This document shows, in pieces, positions 5,771 through 12,626 of a stretch of 18,642 bases of DNA. The position numbers were made by a program, and so were the translations under genes. The notes below the pieces were generated by a model. The model did no database searches, had not been told where the DNA came from, and was given only the letters and a program-made list of their open reading frames with translations. The stretch covers positions 1-18,642 of the forward strand of contig CABSMC010000049.1 in the NCBI GenBank assembly GCA_902478715.1, read 5' to 3'. Numbering within the stretch: the stretch's first letter is position 1; every line of letters starts with the position of its first letter. Source of the DNA: an uncultured Adlercreutzia sp. (lineage in GTDB: Bacteria; Actinomycetota; Coriobacteriia; Coriobacteriales; Eggerthellaceae).

Positions 5771-8281
5771 CTAGATGACTTCCTCGAAGTTGACGCCGTC
5801 GCCGAAGCCGAAGGCAAGCGAGGCGGCGAGGTCGGGCTCCTCTACGGGATTCGGGGAAGGCCCGGACACGGCATCGGGCTCGGGGGGAAGCGCGGAGGCG
5901 GACGGTGTTGCCATCGAAGGGGCCGGCGAGAGGGCAGGAGCGGACGCAGGCGCTTGAGGTGTCGCACCAGACGGCGCCGGCACCTGGGACGCATCCTCCC
6001 ACGGGGGAACCTCGGAAGGAGCTGCGGAAGCGGCATTTGTGGAGACGCTCGGCGCCGGGGAGGTCGCTGCGCCTTGGGGCGAGGCGCCCCGGGAGGCAAA
6101 GGGGTCCTCGAAAGGGATATCCGCATCGTCGTAGGGGACGTAGTCGTCGTAGGGGGCGTAGTCGTCGTAGGGCGGCCGATCGTCATCGGGCGCGGGGGCC
6201 GGCGAGAGGGCCGGCGCAGCGGCGGAAGCGGGAACCGCGGGCGCGCTCACGCTAGAAGGCGCGCCGGACATCGGGCTCGCCGAAGCAGCGGAAGAGGCAG
6301 CGGACGGGGCAGGCACCGATTGAGCTACCGGTGCGGGTGCGTTAAATGCGGAAGCCGCGGCGGGGGCAGAGGCCACCGGAGCCGAGGCGCCGCCCTTGCG
6401 CAGCTCGAAGGGAATGTCCCCGTGGGCTTCTCGGCGCAGGGCCTGGGCGAGCTCGACCTGCACGTCGGGTTTCTGCACGGCGCGGAAGGCGAAGTCGTTC
6501 TCGGCGGGGAACTCGATGAGAAGCGCGCCCGCCGCCGCATCGAAGACCGCCTTGGTGTTCATGAACAGCACGCCGTAGGCCGCCTTGGACTTCTTCAGCG
6601 AGGCGAGAACACCGGCCCAGAGACGCTGAAGCGAGGCCATATTCGAAAGCGTAGCAACGATCTCGGGCGACAGAGAACCCGCGACCGCCGGAGCGGATGG
6701 CGCGGGGGCCGGGGCGCATGCCGTAGACGGAACGGGGGCAACGGCGGCCGGAGTCGCCGCGGCAGGGGCTGTCGCCGGGGCAACCTCTTTCGTAGGAGCA
6801 GACCTTGGTCTGCCCTCCGCGAGCGAGGCGGACGGGCTGTCGCACGACGCTGATCCAGCTGGAGCCGAGGGGCGACCAAGGTCGCCCCCTACGGGACTCG
6901 CTCCAGCAGGGGCAACCGCAGCCGGGTTCGCTCCTGCAGGGGCAACGGCAGCCGGGGCGGTTGCCGCAGACGCAGGGGCAGCCGCCGCCGGAACGACCGG
7001 CGCGGGCGCAACAGCAACCGCCGCCGGAGCAGCGGCAGACACAGGCGCGGAGGCCGGGGCCGTCATCGGAGCGGGCGCAGGAGCAGCCACCGGCACGCCT
7101 GCGGACGCGGGCGCCGCGGCAGCCACGACAGAGGCGCCGGCCAGCTGGCGCTCCAGGGTTTCCACACGCTCGGCCAGAGCCTCCAGCGTCACATCGGCAT
7201 CGGGGCGCACCATGCGCGTCAGCGCGATCTCGAAGGTAAGCCGCGGGTTCGTGGACGTCTTCAGCTCGCCGGCTACATCCCCCAGCACGCCCAGAAGTCG
7301 CGCCAGGCGGTCGACGCCAAACAGCGGCAGCTCCTGGATCAGCTCGCGGCGCGTCGCCTCGGACACGTCGAGCACCACCTCAGGTCCCGCCACGGCCATG
7401 ACGTACATGTTGCGCATGTGCTCGGCCAGATTCGCCACGAACTGGGCCATGTCGGCGCCGGTTTCCACGTACTCGGCCACCCAGCGGAAGCACGCCGCCG
7501 CATCGCGGGCGCCTATCGTCCGCACAATGTCGGCCAAATCCGTGGAGTCCACGGCTCCCAGCATCCGCTCGGCCACTTCCATGGTCACCGCACCGTCACC
7601 GAAGGCGATGAGCTGCTCCAGCGAAGTGAGCGCATTGCGCATGCCGCCCTCAGCCCGATGCGCGATGAGCTCCAGGGCCTCCCCTTCGAACTCCACGTTC
7701 TCGGCGGTGCAGATGGCCCCCAAGCGAGACACCATGGCTTCGGTGGAGATGCGGCGGAAATCGAAGCGCTGGCACCGCGAGTGAATGGTCTCGGGCACCT
7801 TCTGGGGGTCGGTGGTGGCCAGGATGAATACCACGTGGCTCGGCGGTTCCTCCAGCGTCTTCAAAAGCGCGTTGAAGGCGGCCGTCGAGAGCATGTGCAC
7901 CTCGTCGATGATGTATACCTTGTAGCGCCCGCGCGTCGGCGCGAACTGCACGCGCCCGATGATCTCCTCGCGGACGTTCTCCACGCCGGTGCGGCTCGCG
8001 GCATCCAGCTCGTAGACGTCCGGGTGCTCGCCGGCGGCGATCATCTCGCAATCCTCGCAGGTGCCGTCGGGCTCGGCGGTCGGCCCTTTCTCGCACAGAA
8101 GCGCCTTGGCCAAAAGGCGCGCCGTGGTGGTCTTGCCCGTGCCGCGCGGGCCCGTGAACAGGTAGGCGTGGCTCACCTTGTCCTGGGCGATGGCGTTTTT
8201 GATGGTGCGCTCGATGTGCTCCTGACCGACCACGTCCTCGAAGATCTGCGGTCGGTATTTGCGATAGAGTGCCTCGGCCAT
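5771..8281 (-). CDS. dnaX: DNA polymerase III subunits gamma and tau (DnaX)
   Basis: 836 aa, long for DnaX because of two disordered linkers. The N-terminal AAA+ clamp-loader module is canonical: VGQEHIERTI (18-27), Walker A GPRGTGKTT (44-52), Walker B IIDEVH (124-129), sensor-like ILATTDPQ (153-160) and SRC arginine finger (168-170). The zinc module keeps C63, C75 and C78, but the expected second Cys is Asp72. Linker 1 (about 380-530) is almost pure Ala/Pro/Val/Ser and contains a palindromic insertion. A folded domain follows at about 534-630 (SPEIVATLSNMASLQRLW...), then linker 2 with PYDDY-type tandem repeats (about 700-720) and an acidic end (FGFGDGVNFEEVI). No poly-A frameshift site like that of E. 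coli was seen. The ATG lies 3 bp after the DedA stop codon with GGGGAG upstream, so translation is probably coupled. Confidence 0.96.
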   Translation of the reverse strand: MAEALYRKYRPQIFEDVVGQEHIERTIKNAIAQDKVSHAYLFTGPRGTGKTTTARLLAKALLCEKGPTAEPDGTCEDCEMIAAGEHPDVYELDAASRTGVENVREEIIGRVQFAPTRGRYKVYIIDEVHMLSTAAFNALLKTLEEPPSHVVFILATTDPQKVPETIHSRCQRFDFRRISTEAMVSRLGAICTAENVEFEGEALELIAHRAEGGMRNALTSLEQLIAFGDGAVTMEVAERMLGAVDSTDLADIVRTIGARDAAACFRWVAEYVETGADMAQFVANLAEHMRNMYVMAVAGPEVVLDVSEATRRELIQELPLFGVDRLARLLGVLGDVAGELKTSTNPRLTFEIALTRMVRPDADVTLEALAERVETLERQLAGASVVAAAAPASAGVPVAAPAPAPMTAPASAPVSAAAPAAVAVAPAPVVPAAAAPASAATAPAAVAPAGANPAAVAPAGASPVGGDLGRPSAPAGSASCDSPSASLAEGRPRSAPTKEVAPATAPAAATPAAVAPVPSTACAPAPAPSAPAVAGSLSPEIVATLSNMASLQRLWAGVLASLKKSKAAYGVLFMNTKAVFDAAAGALLIEFPAENDFAFRAVQKPDVQVELAQALRREAHGDIPFELRKGGASAPVASAPAAASAFNAPAPVAQSVPAPSAASSAASASPMSGAPSSVSAPAVPASAAAPALSPAPAPDDDRPPYDDYAPYDDYVPYDDADIPFEDPFASRGASPQGAATSPAPSVSTNAASAAPSEVPPWEDASQVPAPSGATPQAPASAPALSPAPSMATPSASALPPEPDAVSGPSPNPVEEPDLAASLAFGFGDGVNFEEVI
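6128..6180. repeat. 18-bp in-frame tandem repeat in dnaX linker 2
   Basis: About three near-identical 18-bp units (GTAGTCGTCGTAGGGG plus two variable bases) encode the PYDDYAPYDDYVPYDD stretch of DnaX. It is a likely site of slippage-driven length change, harmless to the frame because the unit is a multiple of three. Confidence 0.75.
6791..6894. mobile_element. REP/MITE-like palindromic element inside the dnaX coding sequence
   Basis: The left end has CGTAGG followed by the palindrome GCAGACC-TT-GGTCTGC (6798-6813). The right end has the palindrome GGGGCGACC-AA-GGTCGCCCC (6869-6888) followed by CCTACG. The two ends are therefore imperfect inverted copies of each other, each itself a hairpin, with about 55 bp between. 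This is the build of a bipartite REP-type (BIME-like) element. It is translated in frame as residues about 463-497 of DnaX, where the Ala/Pro linker is interrupted by GGDLGRP and EGRPRSAPTKE. No transposase is nearby. Confidence 0.6.
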
Positions 8282-8284
8282 GGC

Positions 8285-9139
8285 CTACTCCCCGCCTTTC
8301 TCCTCGGTCTCGGAAGCCGGTGCCTGCGCGCCCTCGGCCGGCCGCACGGTCTGCTCGGCCGCCACCCGGCGCCGCGCCTCCGCCTTCGCCTCGGCCTCGG
8401 CGCGCATCACGCGCTCCTCGGTCAGCTCGCGCTCGTACTCGGCCTCGTTCACGCGCTCGGCCGCCTGGGCAACCGGATCGCCCTCCTTGGCGCGACGACT
8501 GTTCAGCGCGGCCTTGATGACACCGATGAACGCCGGCGCCACCGACACGGCCACAATGCCCAGCACGATCACCTCGAAGTGCTCTTGCACAAACGGAATA
8601 CCGCCGAAGAAGTATCCCACCAGCACGAACAGGCTCACCCAGGAGATGCCGCCGACGGCGTTGAAGAACGTGAACTTCCCGAAGTTCATATGTCCGGTAC
8701 CGGCGATGAACGGCGCGAAGGTGCGGAAAAACGGCATGAACCGCGTGATGATGATCGTGAGCCCGCCATAGCGCTCGAAGAAGTGGTCGAGCTTGGCCAT
8801 GCGCTCGGGCGTGAGCGCCTTCACCTTCCCCGAATCGATGATGCGGCTGCCGAACAGGCGCGCGATCCAGTAGTTCGAGGTGTTGCCCAAAATGGCTGCC
8901 GCCCAGAACACGATGAGCGTGGCCCACACGTTCAGGCCGCCGCCGTCGGCGGAGAACACGCCCGCTGCGAACAGGAGCGAGTCGCCCGGCAGAAACGGGA
9001 AGAACACGAGCCCCGTCTCCACGAACACGATGAGGAACAGCGGCGTGTACACCCACACCGGGCCCAAAGCGATGATCCAGCCGGCGATGAAGCCGCGCGG
9101 GTCTTTCAAAAGGTTGATGAAAAAGTCGATGATGCCCAC
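8285..9139 (-). CDS. DedA-family membrane protein
   Basis: 284 aa. A VTT/SNARE-associated (DedA) domain spans about 20-205. The conserved acidic pair is visible as ETG (E41) and PGD (D53), and the signature helix RFMPFFRTFAPFIAG at 133-147 carries the two arginines required in the family. Several hydrophobic helices lie around these. DedA proteins are linked to lipid-carrier flipping and membrane-potential homeostasis. An unusual highly charged Glu/Ala/Arg-rich tail at about 212-284 is probably a coiled coil in the cytoplasm. The start codon is GTG, with GGAG about 5 nt upstream. It sits between the SRP RNA gene and dnaX and ends 3 bp before the dnaX start. Confidence 0.92.
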   Translation of the reverse strand: MGIIDFFINLLKDPRGFIAGWIIALGPVWVYTPLFLIVFVETGLVFFPFLPGDSLLFAAGVFSADGGGLNVWATLIVFWAAAILGNTSNYWIARLFGSRIIDSGKVKALTPERMAKLDHFFERYGGLTIIITRFMPFFRTFAPFIAGTGHMNFGKFTFFNAVGGISWVSLFVLVGYFFGGIPFVQEHFEVIVLGIVAVSVAPAFIGVIKAALNSRRAKEGDPVAQAAERVNEAEYERELTEERVMRAEAEAKAEARRRVAAEQTVRPAEGAQAPASETEEKGGE

Positions 9140-9292
9140 CGAGTCTCCAATCTGCAGAATAACGTAGAAGGCGGCGCGCCGCCGGCCCCATTGTATTTTC
9201 AGAGGTCACGGCAACGAGACCCTGCGCAAAAGCGCCACGGTAATTTTACGTTGGCACCGCGGTGCGCCCTTCGCGCAAAAGTGCCCCGAATA

Positions 9293-9373
9293 GGTATGGG
9301 CGCTCGTCAGCGGTCCCTTATGGCTGCTTCCTCCCGGACCTGACCAGGTTCGGAACATGTCGCCGCCCATACC
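9293..9373 (-). ncRNA. ffs: Signal recognition particle RNA, small bacterial (4.5S) type
   Basis: On the minus strand the universally conserved SRP domain IV is present: GGTCAGGTCCGG, then GGAAGCAGCC, in the hairpin that binds Ffh. The ends close into a long helix: GGTATGGGCG (plus-strand 9293-9302) pairs with CGCCCATACC (9364-9373). The length of about 81 nt fits the short type without an Alu domain. Upstream on the minus strand are a small hairpin (TTCGAG/CTCGAA, plus-strand 9376-9390) that a 5' precursor could carry, and TATACT (9404-9409). Downstream lies the 12-bp palindrome GCACCGCGGTGC (9254-9265) without a T-run, so termination is unclear. Its position just upstream of dnaX is common in Gram-positive bacteria. 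Confidence 0.95.
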
Positions 9374-9403
9374 CATTCGAGGCACTCGAACTCGTAAGGC
9401 CTA

Positions 9404-9409
9404 AGTATA
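9404..9409 (-). promoter_or_regulatory. ffs: Possible -10 of ffs
   Basis: TATACT on the minus strand (AGTATA on the plus strand) lies about 30 nt before the mature 5' end of ffs, implying a 5' precursor of about 20 nt. No convincing -35 was found. Confidence 0.4.
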
Positions 9410-9508
9410 GGGGAAGCGCGCACGACCGGCGACGGCGCTCCCCTCTGGCAACTAAAAGTCCATAGGGCGCCCGCTAAAGACCGTCTGCGGGCATTTTCAC
9501 TACGCGAT

Positions 9509-9561
9509 CCTTGTTAAGATCTTCGTAAGGTCTTCGCAAAAACCGGGGGAATTGCTACTAT
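9509..9561 (+). promoter_or_regulatory. Promoter with three 11-bp-phased direct repeats upstream of the serine hydrolase gene
   Basis: An extended -10, TGC plus TACTAT (9556-9561), lies 17 bp after TTCGCA (9533-9538). Overlapping and upstream of the -35 are three direct repeats at exact 11-bp spacing: CCTTGTTAAG (9509-9518), TCTTCGTAAG (9520-9529) and TCTTCGCAAA (9531-9540). One-turn-spaced direct repeats against the -35 are the typical layout of sites for OmpR/PhoB-family response regulators. The leader is about 40 nt. Confidence 0.5.
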
Positions 9562-9609
9562 TCTTTCGACCCTTAAACGTAACTCAAACACATCAGTCCC
9601 GAGGATGTC

Positions 9610-11265
9610 ATGGCCCGATCCGATTACAGCCGCTACGACGACGAACCCAGACGCTCCCAAGGCGGCCTCTCTCTTTCCACGGGCCGCTTCGACGGCCGCT
9701 CCACGGGTAGCACCCGTTCGTCTTCCTCCTCCGGCAACCGCCCGCGCGGCACCCGGCACAACCCCCTGCGCGACGAGTATCCCTCAAGCCGCGACCGCCG
9801 TCGCGAGCCCGAGCCGGGACGCCGGCACTCAGGCGGCGAGCGCTCCACACGCGGCGAGCAGCCCCGCGGCAAACAAACGCCCGCCAGCAATCGCGGCGCC
9901 CAGGGACGTCCGCGCAACGGCGCCCCCTCCGGCCGCGGCAGCCACGCCCCCCGCGCAGGCGCCGCGTTCGCCCCCCAGATGCACACGCTCGCCCCGGCCG
10001 GCGGCTTCAATCTCGCACGGGCGGCCATGGCGCTCATCGCCATCGCGCTGGCCGTCATCTTCGCCATGGCGCTTTTCCACATCGGTCCTTTCGCATCGGC
10101 CGCCGCCAAAGACGGCAGCAAGCATGTCGGCGTCGCCAGCGCCAACGCTGTGGGCGGCAACGCCTCCTACTTCGCGCAGAACGTCGCCACCCAGGTGAGC
10201 CTCGCCCGCCCCGTCGAGCCGGAGCTGGCCCAGCTGCCCGCCTACACGCCAACCCGCGACGACCTTACCAACCTCGCCGGGCAGAAGGCCCCCTTCGCCT
10301 TCGCCCTCGGCAACGCGACCAACGACGCCGGCGAACAGCCCGCCGCGCCCGTGCTCTCCGACCGTTCCCTCGTGAGCTTGAACAACGCGCTCTCCTACTA
10401 CGACAACAACGGCTACGAAGCCAGCTACCTCATCATGGATTTAGGCACGGGACGCGGCATCGCCGGCAATTTGGACGTACCCATCTACGGCGCCAGCTCG
10501 TTCAAGGGTCCCTATTGCGCCTATGTGGTGAACAAGGAGTTCCCCAACGACATCGACCGCGCCTCGTCCTCGCGCCTCACTCAGGTGGAGAACACCATCG
10601 TCTGGTCGGACAATTCCTCCTACGGCAAGTTGCGCCGCACCTACGGAAACGACGGCATGGAAGCATGGCTGGCCGAGGCCGGCGTCGACACCGCGCTGGT
10701 CAACGACACGTACTTCCCCACCTACACGGCACGCCAGTCGGCCCTCATGTGGCTGAAGATCTACGAGTACCTGACGACTGCCGACACCTCGGCAGCCCAG
10801 TGGCTCTCCGACACCTTCGGTAAAACCGAAGTCTCATTCCTGCGCAACGGCGCTCTAGGCACCACGAGCGCAGGGCACACCGACTACCTGCCGGAAGAGG
10901 GCTCCGGCGGCGAGGAGGGCGTGGAAGGCGACGGAAGCGACGAGGAGGGTTCTGAGGAGATCACGCCCGCCGACGGCTCCGAAGGGGACGGCTCTGTGCT
11001 CGCCGAAGACGCGGAGGGCGGCCAGACGCTCATTGAAGAGGACAAGACCGTCGCCTCTATCGGCACAAACATCACCGTGCGCAACAAAGCCGGCTGGATC
11101 GACGGCCAAGACGACGACGCCGTGTGCGATTCGGGCATCGTCACCATCAACGGTCGCGACTACCTCATAACCATCATGACCAATGCGCCCGACTCGGCCG
11201 CCGGCGAGCAGGCCTTCGCCCACCTCGCCCGCACCCTGCTGGAAATCCGCGGCGACTTGGTGTGA
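9610..11265 (+). CDS. Membrane-anchored serine hydrolase of the class A beta-lactamase fold
   Basis: 551 aa. The N-terminal ~130 residues are Arg/Ser/Gly-rich, strongly basic and probably cytoplasmic. One membrane helix at about 137-158 (AAMALIAIALAVIFAMALF) anchors an extracytoplasmic domain. That domain shows the penicillin-interacting motifs in order: S296-S-F-K299 (SxxK, nucleophile Ser296), S333-D-N335 (SDN), and K493-A-G495 in the KTG position. The large gap between SDN and KAG contains an acidic Gly/Glu/Asp-rich insert at about 428-478. It is class A beta-lactamase-like (Beta-lactamase2 type). The anchor and the altered KTG make a cell-envelope role as likely as drug hydrolysis; resistance should not be assumed. 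GAGGA lies 4 nt before the ATG. Its stop codon overlaps the start of the downstream phosphatase gene. Confidence 0.8.
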   Translation: MARSDYSRYDDEPRRSQGGLSLSTGRFDGRSTGSTRSSSSSGNRPRGTRHNPLRDEYPSSRDRRREPEPGRRHSGGERSTRGEQPRGKQTPASNRGAQGRPRNGAPSGRGSHAPRAGAAFAPQMHTLAPAGGFNLARAAMALIAIALAVIFAMALFHIGPFASAAAKDGSKHVGVASANAVGGNASYFAQNVATQVSLARPVEPELAQLPAYTPTRDDLTNLAGQKAPFAFALGNATNDAGEQPAAPVLSDRSLVSLNNALSYYDNNGYEASYLIMDLGTGRGIAGNLDVPIYGASSFKGPYCAYVVNKEFPNDIDRASSSRLTQVENTIVWSDNSSYGKLRRTYGNDGMEAWLAEAGVDTALVNDTYFPTYTARQSALMWLKIYEYLTTADTSAAQWLSDTFGKTEVSFLRNGALGTTSAGHTDYLPEEGSGGEEGVEGDGSDEEGSEEITPADGSEGDGSVLAEDAEGGQTLIEEDKTVASIGTNITVRNKAGWIDGQDDDAVCDSGIVTINGRDYLITIMTNAPDSAAGEQAFAHLARTLLEIRGDLV

Positions 11266-12308
11266 TCTCCGTGGCCGATACTTCCGCCAACCCTCTCGCC
11301 CCGCGCACACGGCCGCCCTATTATGCCGGGGCCCCCATCGAGTTCGCCGGCTATGTGGACGACTTCGACCGCACGATCTGCGCCATGGAGTTCTCGCTTG
11401 ACGACGGCGCCTCATGGACGGCCTACCCCACCGCCGCCGTGGACAAGTCGCGTGGCGTAAACTGGCGGTTCGTCTATACACCGGAAGCCCCCGGACGCTA
11501 TCTCTTGAAGGTGCGGCCCGTGACCGAGGACGGCGAGCCCTCCACGCTGGTGGCCGGATTCGCCTTCGAGGCGCTCCCCACCGGCGGCACTTACGGCGCC
11601 TCGTGCATCCGCGCCGTGGGCGGCTCCTTCAGAGACGCGCGCATCTTCCGCTCGCGGGAGCTCGCGAACCTCACTGGCGAGGAGGCGGCCTTCCTCTCGG
11701 GCGCCCTCGGCATCGCCACCATTTACGACTTGCGCACGGCCTCCGAGGTGGCGGCGCACCCGGAGCCCTACATCGTGGGCATGCGCACCGTGGCCCTGGA
11801 GCCCTCCACTGAGCATCGCCGCAAGGATTCCGACAAGCGCCTCATCGCTGGCGTCATCGAGCGCTACGGCGAGCCGGAGGAGCGCATGGCCGCGAACTAC
11901 CGCCGCTACGTGCGCGAGTATCCGCTGGTGGGTCAGGCCCTGCGCTCCATGGCCGCCGAGGGACGCCCCGCGCTCATCCACTGCGTGAACGGCAAGGACC
12001 GCACCGGCGTTCTGTGCGCCACGCTCTTGCGCGTCACCGGTGCCGACGAGGACGCCATTATGGAGGACTACCTGCGGGTGAACGCCGACCACGCCGACCT
12101 CATCGCCGAGGAGGCCGCCCGACTCGACGCCGGCATGACCGCCCACGAGCGGGCCATCCTGATGTCGTTTTTGGAAGCTCGCCCGGCTTACCTGCGCGCC
12201 TACTTCGATGAGATCGACCGCCTCTACGGCAGCTTCGCCGCCTACGCGCGCGAGGGGCTGCACCTCACCGGCGAGGCCGTCGAGAGCCTTCGAGCGCTGG
12301 TGGCCTAG
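11262..12308 (+). CDS. Tyrosine/dual-specificity phosphatase (MptpB-like) with N-terminal Ig-like domain
   Basis: 348 aa from GTG at 11262, which overlaps the upstream stop codon as GTGA; a second GTG at 11271 is an alternative. Residues about 18-105 look like an Ig-like beta-sandwich (EFSLDDGASWTAY, APGRYLLKVRPVTEDGEPS) of the sort seen in Mo-cofactor oxidoreductase dimerisation domains. The rest is a Y_phosphatase3/MptpB-type domain: AVGGSFRDARIFRSREL (118-134), IYDLRTASEV (154-163) and the P-loop H240-C241-VNGKD-R247-TG with the Cx5R nucleophile and Arg. The GKDRTG form of the loop is that of M. tuberculosis MptpB, which acts on phospho-amino acids and phosphoinositides. No signal peptide is seen, so it is probably cytoplasmic. 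Translational coupling suggests a shared process with the membrane serine hydrolase. Confidence 0.85.
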   Translation: MISVADTSANPLAPRTRPPYYAGAPIEFAGYVDDFDRTICAMEFSLDDGASWTAYPTAAVDKSRGVNWRFVYTPEAPGRYLLKVRPVTEDGEPSTLVAGFAFEALPTGGTYGASCIRAVGGSFRDARIFRSRELANLTGEEAAFLSGALGIATIYDLRTASEVAAHPEPYIVGMRTVALEPSTEHRRKDSDKRLIAGVIERYGEPEERMAANYRRYVREYPLVGQALRSMAAEGRPALIHCVNGKDRTGVLCATLLRVTGADEDAIMEDYLRVNADHADLIAEEAARLDAGMTAHERAILMSFLEARPAYLRAYFDEIDRLYGSFAAYAREGLHLTGEAVESLRALVA

Positions 12309-12387
12309 AACGCGCTATCGGAAACGCCTGCGCCCTGGAAGCCGGCAGCCCAAAACCTCAGGCGCGCATTTTCGCTTTCGCTCGCGC

Positions 12388-12511
12388 AAATGCCAGCTCG
12401 ACCCAGAAATGGTCGTTCGCGTCTTGCCATAACGGGGTCGAACTGGCATTTCCTTACCATTTCACCCCTTAACTGGCATCGCGCCGTGCCATAACGGGGT
12501 CGAAGTGGCAT
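12388..12511. repeat. Intergenic repeat cluster: one inverted copy plus three direct copies
   Basis: Direct copies start with CCAT and end with TGGCAT at 12427-12449, 12457-12479 and 12489-12511, a period of 30 then 32 bp. The first and third share the middle AACGGGGTCGAA (G at one position differs nearby); the second keeps only the ends (CCAT...AACTGGCAT). An inverted copy at 12388-12412 (AAATGCCAGCTCGACCC...) can pair with the first direct copy across a 14-nt loop. It fills the 318-bp gap between the phosphatase gene and aspS. It may also help stop transcription from the phosphatase side; a second weak hairpin, CGCCTG (12325-12330) / CAGGCG (12359-12364), lies closer to that stop codon. Confidence 0.75.
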
Positions 12512-12560
12512 TCGCCTCGCCTAAAACGAAAAATATCCCGCTCCCCATGGCCTTCTCACG

Positions 12561-12593
12561 CAAAAGGCGCCCGCCCGAAAGGGCAGGCGCCTT
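12561..12593 (-). terminator. Terminator of aspS
   Basis: Arms AAGGCGCCCGCCC (12564-12576) and GGGCAGGCGCCTT (12581-12593) form a 13-bp stem with one mismatch and a GAAA/TTTC loop. On the minus strand the stem runs out into CCTTTTGCG, a short T-run. Confidence 0.75.
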
Positions 12594-12626
12594 GCAAGCT
12601 CTATTGCGTTCGACCGCGCTGCGCGC

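Noticed and set aside
5771..8281. Programmed frameshift site in dnaX as in E. coli
   Set aside because: No A-rich slippery heptamer with downstream stem seen in the expected region; the linker is GC-rich Ala/Pro code.
7418..9343. 641-codon open frame on the plus strand
   Set aside because: Antisense to dnaX and DedA and runs into ffs; His/Arg/Gly-rich shadow.
9469..9496. Plus-strand hairpin GCCCGC/GCGGGC followed by ATTTT
   Set aside because: Only a 6-bp stem with a 12-nt loop and no plus-strand transcript entering it; too weak to call a terminator.
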